From NCBI RefSeq assembly GCF_037975245.1, contig NC_092565.1, positions 16,027,499 through 16,091,498 on the forward strand: a DNA stretch of 64,000 nt. The letters are read 5' to 3'. Of this stretch, positions 41,445-55,908 are shown piece by piece. Both the position numbers and the translations under genes were made by a program. Within the stretch, counting starts at the first letter, position 1. Every line of letters begins with the position of its first letter. The notes under the pieces were generated by a model that saw nothing but the letters and a program-made list of their open reading frames with translations, was not told the origin of the DNA and did not search any database. The DNA is from Apostichopus japonicus (taxonomy: Eukaryota > Echinodermata > Holothuroidea > Aspidochirotida > Stichopodidae).

Positions 41445-43700
41445 GGATCATATATATATATACATAGGATCAAACATTTAACATAGTGCCGGGCTTTCAT
41501 GCATACGCGAATAGGGTATGATACAAATATAATATGTTGTGTGTTAACAGATCAATGCATGGACGGTATATACCACTTAATGATATGTTGTAAATCAACA
41601 CACCTTTTAGCACTCGGTTAAATGGTCGCCGCGTGAATGCAATTCGCGGCATTGAATGAACTTTAGAAGTTCACAACACTTTCAACTTTCAAGGCTGCTG
41701 TATAGGCCTTTACTCTACATATACGTTGTATAACAGTCACGTGACTTGTAAACAACACGCGATGGTGAGTGATTGAAGTTCACGAGTCCGTTACATTTAA
41801 GTTGCTTGTTGCGTTCAATTTGTCGCAATCTGCAGTGATACCAAACTCGACCTATATATAAAAGAAAATGAATGGTCCCTCTTAGTATACTCTATCAGTA
41901 TAAGTCCGTGATAAAATCGCACAACAACCGCGAAATTATAAGAGGAAAACTTTCAAGGTTTCCAAATTAACAAAGAAAATAAGCTATATTACATTCAAAT
42001 TTATAGCACATAAAATTTGTGTAACCGAATAATAATTCACAATTTTTGAGAAGTCAATTAGTTAATACTTTAACACCACAGCTATATGTATCCCGCCATG
42101 ATGCATTATTATTCGTTTGAAAATCTTAACAAGTGGATGAAGCCAGGGAACTACAGAGCCGGTGCCGGGCTTTTTTTCGGGAGCGGAGAGATATGGACGG
42201 GGCCTGGAAAATATGGGATATATGAAGAGTGAAAATAGGCATGTACTTTTCCCGGGCCCGCATGGCTCTCGACGCCTCTATCTACCTCTAACCCAACCAA
42301 AAAAGAAAGTCCCCTTCCCCCTATAATGGTCTGCTCCAGCTAAATGGGAATGAAGAGTAATTGAAACACATCAACGAGGTTTGGTGACATATTGAAGACA
42401 TGTTGTGGGCTATAATAATATGCAATATAGCGCACTATTGCTGGCACCTGTATATAGACTGCTACATATACAAACAAGTACATCATAACACGAATCACAG
42501 TGCGGAGAGACCCACTGAGTATCTCAGTTGTAACCTGCTGTCATAACTCACCGTATATAGTTTTGATGGGCAATTTTATTTTGATAACCTGTCCGGGTTA
42601 AAATTTACCAATGGTCATTTGTGCGTGTATATGGAAGCAATTGGTTTGAAATCAAGCGGATCAGAATATGAAAAGACAAATTTGCTTCTGCAATTATTTC
42701 CAAAGCCGTCGTCATTGTTGGGCATTAAATTATTATAAATGGTTGAGATATAATTGTTTAGTATTCGTTTTACTGTCTGCGTTATTTAACGTACAATTTT
42801 AGTGTAGTGTGGGAGAATGAATTGCATCAATTTGGTTCAATTGTGCCACGTGACAATTCTTCATGCAACCTTTTTATAGTGTATTCACGCCTGTAAATTG
42901 TATTGGCATACGAATGCAGAGCACACTGTGGGTATGTTCTTGTTTGTGTGATTGATCATATGAATTTATGAAGGCTTTAATGCAGGTGAAACGTCACATC
43001 ACATACCACGTGATTCACTATACAAAACCTCCCGGAAATCGCTGCTGCAAATCTGTAGCGACTACTCTCTTAGGCTTTGCCATTTTCGATAACGGGTGCC
43101 GCTTTTCTTCGGTTGGTCCAAGGTCTAAACAAAAAATACAAAGTAAAGAAAAGAAAGAAAATGAAAAGAAAGAAAAATAAATAAATTAAAGTATACATTC
43201 CAGTCTGAGTGTTAAATATTGGTGGAACATATGCTATATAAGAACATGAATGTTAAAGTATTTTTTTATTTTATTTGTCCGTATATATAGGCCTACATAG
43301 CCGATCTACATGACTTTATGGACGAGTATACGAGATGTCTCCATGATCCATTTATTACTCTTGAGCAGCTGTAAAATGTTGTCACGCAAGCAGTTGGTCT
43401 TTTAGATCGAACGATATATGAATGAGTGTTCATCATAAAAAATATGTATAAACTTGGCGTACGGTGTGAACTCTTAACATAGTAAAAGGTATATCCTATT
43501 GTTTCACCTTTTTTTCATTGTCAAAACTTTCATAAATTTAGTATAACCTAATTTCGTCAATTCTTGCGCGATATCGGAGAATTAATGAAACAGATGACTT
43601 TTCCACTCATGCACTCTTTAATTAAGTTTTTCCATATTTTTTCATCACAGATTGTGTCGAAATTAACTCAAGCCATAACTACTTCGAGTCATTATTAGTC
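39036..43700. other. Gene-free stretch with microsatellites
   Basis: TA tracts at 41204-41228 and 41389-41441 (the latter followed by a duplicated TATATATACATAGGATCA unit), a C run at 39640-39652 and a purine-rich block at 43135-43190. No gene is supported. Confidence 0.5.
41389..41441. repeat. (AT)n microsatellite
   Basis: About 53 bp of TA dinucleotides followed by a duplicated 20-bp unit ending ACATAGGATCA. Confidence 0.95.
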
Positions 43701-43708
43701 GCCACATT

Positions 43709-44643
43709 TGTGTAAAGCTAAGAAGTTTGCTGATGACACCAAATTGTATTCGGAGGTCTCTTCCAAAAGCGATTCTGAGAAATTTCAAGCGGATTTGGAT
43801 AAGATTTTTTCCTGGTCTCAGGGGTGGCAAATGCTTTTTAATATTGTTAAATGTAAGGTAATGCACATTGGTAGTAGTAACCAAAAGTTTACATACAATC
43901 TTAGTGGTGTGGAGTTACAGGAGGTCTCTGTTGAAAGAGACCTATAGGTATCTACATTGACTCATCTCAGCAACCTTCTAAACATTGTCTTGAAGCTGCT
44001 AAAAGAGGTAATAGGGTTTTAGGTATATATGATCAAGAGGAACTTCAGTTTTCTGAAAGAGGACATCGTAGTTAGGCTTTATAAGCAGTTGGTTAGGCCT
44101 CATCTGGAGTATGCTGTGCAGGCTTGGAACCCTTACTTTGCTAAGGATAAGGAAGTACTTGAAAAGGTCCAGAGGAGGGCTACTAGGATGATTAGTTCCT
44201 TAAAGAGGGTTCCTTATTATAGGCGGTAACAACTGTTAAATCTCACCACACTGGAGCTTAGGAGGTTACGTGGGGACTTGATCCAGGTTTTCAAGATTGT
44301 GTATGGTTTTGACAATTTATCCTTTACCGACTTTTTCTTGTTTGCTAACAGTAGTCGTACTAGAGGTCGTTGTCTTAAACTCCAAAAGTCGCATAGTAGG
44401 ATTAATATTCGGCATAACTTTTTTCTAATAGGGTTGTGAATGAGTGGAATGGTTTGTCTGAGAAAGTTGTACTTGCAAGTAGTGTCAATGGGTTTAAGAA
44501 TGCTTTGGACAAGCACTTTAAGCATTGTAATCGGGTCTGAGTGTTTGTGTCTTCAGTTTTTTCCCCTCTCGCTATAGGGTCCTTGATGGGGACTTAAGTG
44601 TCCCTCCTGATCCTTTTTTCTACTAAACTAAACTAAACTAAAC
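43709..44643 (+). pseudogene. CR1/L2-type LINE, 3' fragment with (ACTAA)n tail
   Basis: The first frame holds the reverse-transcriptase palm motif FADDTKLY, then WQMLFNIVKCKVMHIG. A second frame from 44029 carries KRNFSFLKEDIVVRLYKQL, RPHLEYAVQAWNPY and LEKVQRRATRMI. A third segment after an in-frame TAA (44227) carries LELRRLRGDLIQVFKIVYGF, and RVVNEWNGL follows near 44435. This order is the usual CR1/L2 ORF2 end. At least two frameshifts and one nonsense codon make it dead. It is 5'-truncated just before the FADD motif and ends in a pentanucleotide tail (44622-44643), the hallmark of the group. Confidence 0.88.
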
Positions 44644-44718
44644 ATTGAAATAACTGAGCGAGTTGGTGCCTATCGTCACCACGACGAAGAAGGTATGACG
44701 TGGGCTTATACCAAAGGT

Positions 44719-44719
<1 letters not shown>

Positions 44720-44746
<27 letters not shown>
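44720..44746. repeat. (AT)n microsatellite
   Basis: Short TA dinucleotide run just past the LINE tail. Confidence 0.9.
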
Positions 44747-44749
<3 letters not shown>

Positions 44750-47700
44750 CCGCCATAATTAAAACTCAGTTTACATTGGACCAATTAACCAACTCTTCCC
44801 GCCTGGAATTGTTCTCAGCCTGCAAGAATATAACTGGATGTATTAAAATTAAAACTATAAACGTACGCATTGTTACCGCCATGTCGTGTATGCGTAATTA
44901 CGAGTAGGCCAGCTTTGGTGACCATAATGCACTGGCCGCTCTCCGTCCTAAATATGATGTTCCTGACGTACTCTAACACGTTTGTGTGTACACAGGTATA
45001 GGTTACACAGAGTTTATACACACCACAAGGAAGCTGAAATGCCACAGCCATTCCTGGCTAACAGATTTATGCTATATGCATATACACATTGTATCGATAT
45101 CTATAAACATGGGCATATGCCATTACGTAGGCCCATCTTTGATGTTGTGAATCTCGTATACACCAGAGAGCGAGGTTTAACCACGGTTTATTTGCTATAG
45201 GACTGAATGACAACTCGTACACGTACACACACGACACAGCCTGTATATAGTTAACTATAGTGGAGTTCCCTTCCTTGACGATTTCCGACCCTAACCATTC
45301 ACCATTTCCCCTTCCCTCTCCCCCCCCCCTGACCCCTTCCCTCTCCAATGTATGAAGTCGTAAATTATTTTCTAGGCCCATCTCCAAGGGAAATAATTTA
45401 TTTACCGTATACGTATATAAGGTTTAATGTGTCGAGTGTAAATCCTTTATTAATTTATTTCGTGATTTGCATACATTCAATATCATTAAATATAATTTGC
45501 CTTTCAATTTCAAACTACATGTATGTAAACCAATTAGTAATCTATGTCAGAGACATTGTTCTGTGCCACGTCAATAAAATAAAAGTCCGAAGGTGTACAG
45601 TAGAAACAGCTGTTTTGTAAACAAATATGGACTACATATTGTTCGGGAGCATAGTATGTAAGCCTATGTGAGAAGAATTGCTCATGGAGTTATAACAACT
45701 TGATTACGTGCAAACTGCAAGTATGATTTGACCCCTGACCTCTCACGGGTTCCTTGCGAAAATAAAAGCGATGTTGAATGAGCGTGTCTTGGGTGGAAGC
45801 CAGAAATTGTTCTCTTGTCTATTGTAAACAACATAATAATATTGGACCTTGTTTCAACTCACGAACTAGCACTGCGTTTATTATGTGTAGGTCTGTGTAG
45901 TGACTGGTTGTATTCGTGCATGTATGTAGGCCTAAAATGATATAGCCTTTATTACCAGATGCGTCAGGCTGTCATCTTACAAAGACACGACGAAACCGTT
46001 ACTCCATTAGTTTTTGTATGCATCCCGTTACTTGCGTAATCTTATATCTTAGTATATCCTTATATTCCTAGAAAATCTATGTTATAAAACATCACATGTT
46101 AAGGAAATGTTTACCGATGCTGAAGAGAATTCGGGTTAGACTTTTAGTCTGAAGTTACGTCACAATGAGTATTGACAGCTATAACAGTATCCCACATGCT
46201 GCTCTACTCCACTAACCTTCGTGTTATCAAAATCCATATTTACAATCACGTGATGTAAACGCGGATGTAATTGGATGAATTTCATATCCCATAACACGTA
46301 TAGGGACCTACATTAAAGCTCAATAGCGAGATTATTTGGTAAATCTGTAGATCTGTCGATGCAAAACTGTTCATTCTGTTCATTCCCGACTACCCACGCC
46401 CCCCCCCCCCCTTCACAGGTCCTTCCTCTATCAAATAATCATCATGATAAAGGCCCTAAGTAGCACCCGTATGTTAAATAAATAAGTCTTTCTTAATTTA
46501 ACTTGTCACGTGTTAAACTATATTTATGACTGACATCAATTCCGGAACCAAACAGTAGCAAACTTGGAGATTTCTAGACGTGAGTCGGCCCCTGGGCCCC
46601 GTCGGAGCGTCGCCTCTGGGACCCATCAGGGCCCTAAGCGTGGGCCCTGGAACCCACCAGATAGAGGCTTTGTTTCATAATTGTTATTAATATTTTTTTT
46701 AAGTATAGCACACACACATACACCCACTATAAAGATTAGCGATGAAGCATCCTGAACTTTGCTGACACGGTTGTAATCAAAATATGATAATAAAAATATA
46801 CATAGGCCTCTGGACTGGCTGATATTCAGGTGAATCGAAGTTGCTGTTGCTATGCCTGTATGCGTGCAACGTAGCGATCGAAAGCAAAAACACTTAACCA
46901 AGCCGGGCTCTGTTATACGCTACTGTTGCAATGACTGCTAGGTTTTTGCACCCGGAAAACTTAATTGATAACTCCTACTTCATCGCTACCTATTTATAAC
47001 CTGTAATAAGTAACCAACGACGGGAGACTATACACAAACCAATCACAATAGATGTCGGTGTCAAGTCGGTGTCCTTCTGTTTACATCAGAGGTGTTTTCT
47101 TGAGAAAAAAGTTATGCATTTTAAGTGACACCTCTCCTATACACCCCCAACCCACCTCTACCCCATCACACCGCACCCCACGCCACCCCATCCCTGTTGT
47201 AGTATAGTGACATACTGTATACTGTCTAGCTATACGTAAAGCTATACGCAATTTAAACATAGGCCTATTTCGTAAACATGATGTCATTCTTCTAGTGGCA
47301 GCTGATTCTCTTAGAGCCTGTTATCATGTGCGTATGCCCCCAACCCCCCCCCCCCCACCCCCCTCCAACTCTCCCAGGCCAGGTGTGCAACAATATTACT
47401 GTTTAACTTCTCTACGGAATAGAGCTACCGTGGTTTGGGTTAGAAGATAGATTTCTAGCCTTTTATTAGTGCACTGTGGGAAGTGAGCTTATTAACGTTG
47501 ACTGAGGGCAACATTATAATTTTGTATGTTTTGTTCAGGCTGTTTTGCACAGTATCTGCGCGACCATTTCAGCAGTAGATGTGTTATGCTAAAACCATGG
47601 ACTATGACCTTAGATTATGTTCACATTCTCAAAGTCAATATGTCACGTCTTATTTTGTTGAAACGCTATACAACCCCGGTCATATGCTGTTCACAAATTC

Positions 47701-50700
47701 GAGTGGGAATAGCATAAACATCCCCAAAAAGCAACACAACCTTCCATGTGTACATGGATTTTAATGATGTTACGTGTCAACAATAAACATTATCAAGCAT
47801 GATGACCGTGCAAGAAGTTTCAGTTTTGAAATACCGCTCGATAACAAGAGTGCGTCACATCATCTGTTCAACTAACACACACGTATACACGTACAAATAC
47901 ACGTACAAAGTCACCATCAACACGCAAACAATATGAGGTTTGGCCCTGATTGTCAAGGAATAAAACATGGAGTGTAGCTGAAATTGAGTGGGTGTGATGT
48001 GGGGGAGAACCATATGCAAGTGTTGAAGAGCTGCAAGAAATAGAGCAGCTATATATGCTCTCAAATGTTCGATGCCCTCTGCATGACATTTGCCATGTCT
48101 GAGAAAAAAAGCGCCAGCTTGCATTACACATTATGTCGCTTATTACACTTATTACACATTATAACACTTATTACACATTATTACACTTGATGTCGCTCTT
48201 ATTTTGCTGTCCCTACCCCCCCCCCCCCCCACCTAATTCCAGCATGCCTGTCGACGCCAAGTCCCCTTCATTTAACAACACGCGCGCGCAAACAAAAATG
48301 AAGGCTTTTGTATCATGCAAATTGTACCTTAGTTACTAAATGATTGAACTGACAGCAGCATTTTGCATCTTATTCCTTTTACCCCAAAACATTATCAAAG
48401 GGGATCAAAGGGGAGGGGACACCAGCCAACATTTGTGCGCCTGACCACCCACCCCCCACCCTCCAATTCAATATCTTGCTACTAGCTTGCATACCCTCCC
48501 TCACACACAATCACACACATATTTCTCACCTCATCCCCACCATAAGCACATAAACAAAAGCACAATAGAGATGGTTTTTTAGGGACATTCTAGGGAACAG
48601 ACTATAAACTAAACATAATTGTGTCCCTTACAATAGCTTAGTTTAGGTAGGTCGGCGGTTTGACACAGTCAAAAGTAATTTGGAAAAATGTCAAAAAGTT
48701 TCTACCTTTGGAGTATTTTTGTGGAGTGAAACTTAACTAAACAGTCCATGGATCTATAGGTTGTTATGTCGAGATTTTGCTGTCAATCAGAGTCGATAAA
48801 ATTGACCACAAGCAACTCAGCCTAAGCTGCTCTTAATACTCATATTGGAGTATGTAGTTTTATTGAACATGTGAACGCGGTTTCAAGCAAAACTCACACA
48901 CAAGTTACTTATATTTACACTCATAATTATATGGTGGAAGTCGATAGAAAAGGGTTTTGCTTGTTTTCTCATTTTTGAAGGGTTCATACTATACAGGAAA
49001 AGCATGAATACAACTATGTGCTATCACTATCAATGTATATTTAATACATTATAAATAACATGTAAATTTAGTAAACTTCGAAATATGGTAAGAAATGGCA
49101 AACATCGGAGGCTGGTCGAAGTTTTCAATGGCCTAAAACTTGACATTGTGTTCCGCTAAATTAAACTTATAATACTGAAATAGCGCATACTGTCCAGGCG
49201 TTCAAATTATCGTTGGCCTACTTTCATTTAGGAAATGGAAATATCAGGCTACGGCCTTGTACTTGGCATCAGTTAGCTTAATCACATATAAAATATTTTG
49301 TTAACATATTGTACATGTATATAGCTATTAAACTAGAACTTAGGTGTAAGGATTAACATGGTCATAATAACATGACTAGCAGCTTAGCAGCCAGGCTTAA
49401 CACCATATATTTATCTGCCTCAAAACTCCTATATGAGACCTATAATTATCTAAAAAACACTATAAAAAACTATCACGAGAGGCATTGCTAACCAAACTGA
49501 ATCCGCAATTAATTTACATATAGTGTTATATTGCTTGTACTCTATAAAAAAAAAACATGTATTACTATAAAAATATGAATACTAATAAACTGGAATGTGG
49601 ATTAGCGAATGCTGCTACATGTTTGTGCTCCCTGTATAAGATGAATGAGTCATTATGAGCCTGATAGGCCTAGCGTTAACACGAGTCTGTCACTTAACTT
49701 GGGGGGGGGGGACATTTGATATTGTGTCTCCCTCCCTTCAGAAAGTGGAGGGGGCGTGTCCTCTTGCCCCTCCCCTTGTCTGACGCCCCTGGTGGGCAGC
49801 AGTTTATTAATCACGAAAATCGTTTCTTTCACTTCAATGTATGTGTGGAAGGATGGATGGATAGGTGCGGAGGTATACGTGGTGTGTATGTAAGGGTTAC
49901 CGGCAACTATAACATAGCCTGTAATACTATATGAGTGTCGTGACAGACTTGTCATATGCTGTCTTTCGTAACTACGGAAACAAGAGGTAATTACATGTAA
50001 CCGATATAGCAAAGTCTACTTCAAGCTCAGGCCAGTGTCTAATTTACCGGTGAAAGTACTTTTTTTACCAAGGTCAGCGAATATGCAATTATTTGGTTCA
50101 CCTATGAGTGCTGTGGCTATGAGTTAATTGGATAAACACTTATGGTTACTTAAAGAATCCATACTGAATGAACTGTTGTTGCGTGCTTATAATTGCAGTA
50201 TCATTAAGATCATTAAGATCACAATTACTGCCACATGATTTACCGACAGAAGCATTGCCCACGAGAGTCGGGCGGGGCGGGGGGGGGGGTGTTGCCGCCA
50301 AAAAATTGCCGAATCAATTTGGTTTCAGAAAATAAGTCACGCCTGCCCCCCCCCCTTAGAAAGGTATTGGGCTCCTAACAACAGACGTTAATAGCTACGC
50401 CCCCCATTAGCCACATGACCTATAACTAAAATGAAACTGCGTTGAAGTCAATGACCCGGCAGTATATATTCGGAACAATAACATACTACATACATATAGT
50501 ATAGGATGACTAAGACATGAGTAAACGTATTGTTAAACGCGAAAACATATATTAATTGTTTTGATTTGTGCTGTTCTTTTATTAAAAGGATACTAATACA
50601 ACCTGAGACAAACTTTGTGGGACACATTATGTTTTATTTTGGAGTATTATATAGCTAATAGTTCATAACTATCTGATAAGGACCAGCCATATTGTTTTGA

Positions 50701-53700
50701 ACGTTAAATTGAAATTATCCAACAATTGTATGCATCACGTGACCTAACCAGAATAATATAAAGATCAGAAACCCAACGCAACAAACAACTTGTACAAAAT
50801 TCTTTTAAAAATATATCCAGCAACTTTGCTCCTCGTTTGCTTGAGGTTTTTTTCTTTACTTTTTGAATGGGGGGACGGGGAGGGGATTTTTCTTTTATTT
50901 TCTGTTTTTTTTTTACCTCATAAAACTTGGCAGGTGAGGATGTTTTCCGGGTAAACCTTGTCTTTCCTTTATTCCTTTACCGTTGGTAAATGGTACGGGT
51001 ATATCACCAGCTATTTGAAACTCAATGTTGAAATACTAAACATACGTACGGGTTGTTTTGCGGAAACGCATAACAACAGAAATGACTATCACTATAGGAA
51101 ACGAGAGCGATGAGTATAGTGTTTCGAATGCCCTGTATAAAGAACGTTGAATTAAAACGTGACTTCTTCCACGCCACACAAATCGATGTATGGTTTGAAC
51201 ACACCGCATAATGACCCCATCAGGTTATAAACACGATGAACTTGAATGTAATTCTAGTGACACATTGTGAACATTAAAGCAGCATGGTCAATGAACACAA
51301 GATGAGTGAACATATGAAAACTATACCGCCATATTGTGAACATTCAAGTATAGTATGGTAATAATAAGCCGAATTCCTTTCATGATTTTAAAATGGAGGA
51401 GGTATGGACCTGAGGTCGTTGAAGCCGACTCCTATGTAAGCAGCCAGGGTTCCTCACCCAGAAATGGTGCATTCCCATGAGTTTTATGCTACAGGTCATT
51501 ACGTCAGGTTATATATTGTGTTTTCGTATAGGGATCCCTTTGGATCCGTGCCTGCGTTCGAACCTCCAGTGGAGTTTCAGTAATCTTGAGTGTTGGTTGT
51601 AAACGATTGAAATATAAAGAAACATACAAGAAAACAATTTCAGTTCAATTGCCCGCATAACAGCGTTTATAAATTTTGTTGTAAAAAAAAAGAACTTGAT
51701 GCATTCAGAAAATATCACCATATTAGAGAAGAATTGATTTATCAGCGAGACGAATTGCTATACTCATGATTCAGCTTTTTCTTCTTGAAATAGCAGAACA
51801 TTTCCAGTAAGTTTGGTAAGCAATCAGGTTCATCCAGCTATAGATGATTCTTTTCATAGAATTCCCGGATGCTATACAGCTATATGTAGGCTATATAGCA
51901 ACCATATATAAGCTCATAAAAATAAACTACAGCTTCTATTCAAGAGTGATCGATGTATAGGCTATCAGTGAAGAAGAAATGACATCCATTGAAAGGATAT
52001 ATAAATGCAGATTTACAAGTAATATATGGCTATAAATTTATATTCATATTTATAATTAGAGATTTGTATATTACACGATGCGATTGACCATTCCGACTGC
52101 CTTTCTCCGTCCCCACCCCCCCCCCCCGTGGCACGCTCTCGATTTCGCTCTCCCTCGAGCAACATAATTATACAGCATTCCAGTTCTTGTAAATTGCACT
52201 GTGACGTTGATTTGGTCAGAATGAGTTGAAAAATTAATTTAGAAGTCGACGTCACATTGGTTATGGTTTAGCATAGGCTCACTATTGAACAGTACAGTTA
52301 CATAATTGTACAATTCCGTTCGTAGTCAACCAAGCTAGTGTACCGTACGAGACTTGTCGAATTTAATTATCCGTCAGCTGGTCAACGCGCGATAAATACA
52401 AAGCATGCTCGCAAATTAGGTTGGCTAAGTGAACTCGATAGAATTCAAAACCAACGATAGGCCTATCACAAATTTGTCATATTTTTTTATTTTTGGTGAA
52501 TTTTGGTGGCCCCTGCAAGAGGAGAGCGGATCGGGTGTTACTGATCGTATGTTTTTTTTAAAATTTACTTTCCAGTATACTCGAGACTGAAAATCCCTTT
52601 ACAATATATAGCCTAAATATGTTCCCCATTCCTCTACGATAGTGAAGAGAAGGTCGCATACTTTCCCCAATTTTCTTACTGGTTGCTTCCATGGCGGTTC
52701 TGCACGACGTATATACGTGACGAAAATGTAGTAAAAAAAAATTCATAATCGAAAGAAAGTTTGGAATCGAAAGTAATTATAAATTTCTGTTTTATTAACA
52801 TTCATTTAGTGAGGAAATCTTGACAAGTGATTAAGTTTAATCCAAGTTTCTATCCTATAATTTTGAGTGATCATCTTTGGGAGTGTATCGTATACGGTAT
52901 AAGCATATATATACTGCGTTCAAATGCAATGAGGCTGCCACATGTATTCCATATGTCCTTACGGTTGTAAAGGCTACAGACGCACAGGCTGTTCATATTG
53001 GCAACTGGCTTGATTGACTAGCAACAATAGTGACTCAGAAAGGATGGTTGGACCACTGATCTTGGGAAGAACGACAGTTCATGCATACATGGGGATTTCA
53101 CTGATTAACGTTAATTTCTACTAGCCAGATGGCTTTAATTTTTGTATAATTTCTAACAAACTGCCGGATGTCGGTCAAAGTCTGGTGGTTTGCATTCTGT
53201 ACCAACATTTATTAGTACCTGCGTGTAGCCTATCCTATGGCATGCTGGAGTGCATGGCCGCTGAACCGCAGTGGATCTAGAACACTGTGCCAATCAACGA
53301 TAAAGGCATAATGATGATGTATGCCACTTTCGACAACGGGAATACCGGAATAGTCCCCCACCCGCCCACTAGTCGGCCGTTGACCACAAAATCTCGTCTC
53401 GTGAAAAAAATGAGACGAAATATGTATAGGCCTAACCACTCTCAAATAGTTTTCTACATATAGACACTTACAAAATAATTCTTAGGCGTATACGGTGTAA
53501 GACACATATTTTAGTCATCCTTTAATGATGATGATTATGACATCACAGAACCATCGTGTTAAATAAGTTTGCAACTTACGTAACGTGTCTGAACTCTAAC
53601 AAGTAAAGTAGGGCATGAGACAACACTTAAGTTTGTAGTTTAAACTAAGCCACGTGGTGTCCTGCCAGTCTCTCATAATAACGATCCTTAGTTAAACATT

Positions 53701-55559
53701 TGTCAATTTGGACATCAGCTTTGCAAACTTTTAACTGTATACTCTAAGTAAATAGTCCGAATGTTTCAACCATGAACTGTTAACCTGAGGACATCTCAGA
53801 GAGCGAGGAAAATGATGATAACATGCAACACGTGACCGGGATACTGAGTGAGAATTGTCTGAAACCACGGGGAACTTGAGCCTATGAATGGGATGGGGGT
53901 GCTCGGTAAGAGGAGAGGGGTATGACGTGCGATCCAAATGTTGTCATGTCGAATTTTCCTCACGGTTTCTTGCTATTATTCTTCTGTAACTCGGAACCAA
54001 CCTGATTCATATCAAGTAAATATAGCCTACGGATTGGAGCTCACACCAAATGGTATGATGACTATGATATGTGCTGCAGTAAACTAGCTTTAATCGTCTA
54101 ATGGATTATTTTGAGGGCCAAAATAATTCCTTATTTGGTCAACATATAAATGTGTTTTGTAAGCTATTCATCCGTTATGAAATGGATGCAAGCCACGGTT
54201 AAACCTTGTAGTGAGTAAGTTTTGACGGTTTTCCTTGTGACTATTACGGTATATATGTCACCACCAAACATATATGTCACTTACCTTCAAATATGTACTG
54301 AAATATGTTGTAAATTTAAAACAGCTGTCAGGGATCATGTGTACATCACTGTACCGGTGTTACAATGTTTTTGCTTCTTATCTATTAAATATAAATAAAT
54401 ATCTGATTTGAGTCACAACTTGACACTTCAACTTGTTGCACTTTGTTGTATGACAATACATGCCAAAAATAATGTACGATAAGTTTTCATATAGTTCGGA
54501 GTAGCTTATCGAAATTCAGTACTGAAATTTCTTGCATGCTAATAGAGTGAACAACACTTCTTCTGATTTATCCTGGTTCCCTAACATTATCATTTCCCCA
54601 AAACCGCAGCACCTCCACCCTCTTAGGAAAAACGTGGCAACACTCCGCCAGAATTCTCAGTTCTCAGAAACATTGAGTTGTGACAGGCATTGTAACATGG
54701 TAAGGCAGTTATGGTGGATTTTTTTTCGAATTGAAAAGGAGACTTGCAAGCGAATTTCATATTATCACGAGTTGTAATGTAAAGCCTGTGAACTGTAATG
54801 TACCTTACCATGGTGGAAAGTAGCCTAATTGAGGAGTTTGAAAAGGGCTTCATTTAGCCATATCACTCAGAATATCACCCTATTCGGTCATGTAGAGACT
54901 GCAAAGCAATAATATCACCCCACCCTATCAATCTAACGGTTCATGGAGATTCCACAAGGCATCCAGCAAATAGGTTCACCAAAATGAAAATGTGTTTGTA
55001 TTGAATTTGAATGTAACTTGACACTAAGCACTGTTCAAGCAACCATTCCCAACCATGCAGGAGATTGAAAATACATGTAAATCCTTATTCTTATGTTGCA
55101 TGTAATATGTGTTCAATTGGACAGTGTCACCAATGCCTATAAAAAGGAAAAACCAAACGACGTGAAAAGCAATCAAAGTCCATCAGAAAATCAATTTTCA
55201 CCAAATCGGTAATGACACAAGCTGAAAATACATAATCTTTTCGTGATCGTTATGTATTTCTTCAAATCATCACCGTCACTGACAGCGAGCGCTCCTCAGT
55301 CCTGGACGTAGCTTCGTTCTGTTGAAAGGCCAAGTTGCAGGGAATGTAGATCTGATACAATAAGCAGGTCCCTAGATACAGCTACTTTCCTCACAGCTGA
55401 TCGCGTGTTACATTCTACGTACGTGGTTAGGAGTTCCCCACAACTGCATTTGTTTTGCTTTTCTCGTACGGGGCGTGTCCGTTAAAAAATCCGCGTGGAA
55501 AACACATGGCCAACTTCAAAATACTAGCTCATGAATAATGAAGTTAGCTTATTCCCAAA
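44747..55559. other. Gene-free stretch upstream of mxd
   Basis: Contains C/G runs (45321, 46400, 47346, 48217, 49700, 50280, 50346, 52117), a DR1 AGGTCA-type repeat at 45729-45741, the TTATTACAC repeat and repeat relics near 46590, 49740 and 50391. I found no frame with coding character or paired splice sites. Confidence 0.5.
48121..48187. repeat. TTATTACAC tandem repeat
   Basis: Imperfect 9-10-bp units (CTTATTACA, CATTATTACA) repeat about six times. Confidence 0.75.
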
Positions 55560-55838
55560 CAATGGTAACTTATGTGTTATGATTGGTGGACTATAAATAG
55601 ACTTCGTAGTTTGGGCGCTATTGACCAATCAACGTTGACTAGCAACTACATGACCCTTGTGTTTTGCATTGGTTGAGATAGCTGTTCGCTGTTCGCTAAG
55701 TTAGCTTCATACATGTCAACGTTATACGTGACAAATCGCTTGCTAACACAAGTACTTTACATGCCTCAGATACAGGAGTTAATTTTTGCGATTATTTAGC
55801 TTACTTTTACAGTTTAGCGTATTATATGTGTCAGCAAT
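55560..55838 (+). promoter_or_regulatory. Promoter-like segment and 5' leader of mxd
   Basis: A TATA-type box CTATAAATAG lies at 55591-55600, with an inverted CCAAT box (ATTGG) just upstream at 55582. More CCAAT-type boxes lie at 55625 (direct) and 55668 (inverted). A start site about 25-30 bp past the TATA box would give a leader of roughly 215 nt. CCAAT boxes downstream of the TATA box could instead mean that transcription starts further right. No transcript evidence is available here. Confidence 0.5.
55713..55799 (+). other. Upstream ORF in the mxd leader (28 codons)
   Basis: An ATG at 55713 opens a 28-residue ORF that ends at TAG 55797-55799, 39 bases before the mxd ATG and in the same frame. 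A second ATG lies inside it at 55761. If transcription starts near 55620 this uORF would be in the leader and could damp translation. The peptide shows no motif. Confidence 0.4.
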
Positions 55839-55908
55839 ATGGACGTTAAGTTCCAAAACATATCTATGCTGTTACAAGCCTCAGAACTTCTCGAAAGAAA
55901 AGATCGAG
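55839..55908 (+). CDS. mxd: mxd exon 1: Sin3-interaction domain
   Basis: The exon holds 23 codons plus one base, from an ATG with A at -3 and G at +4 (a strong Kozak context) to a GTAAGT donor. It encodes the amphipathic Sin3-interaction helix; the core MLLQASELLERK keeps the paired leucines and the LE pair of the family, with a serine where vertebrate members have the second alanine. The intron that follows is only 233 bp, phase 1. Confidence 0.92.

Noticed and set aside
47855-48131. Two overlapping 87-89-codon - strand frames near the TTATTACAC repeat
   Set aside because: Both frames are open by chance; no splice sites or motifs.
48121-48187. CRISPR-like short repeats
   Set aside because: Units are adjacent with no spacers, and the genome is eukaryotic.
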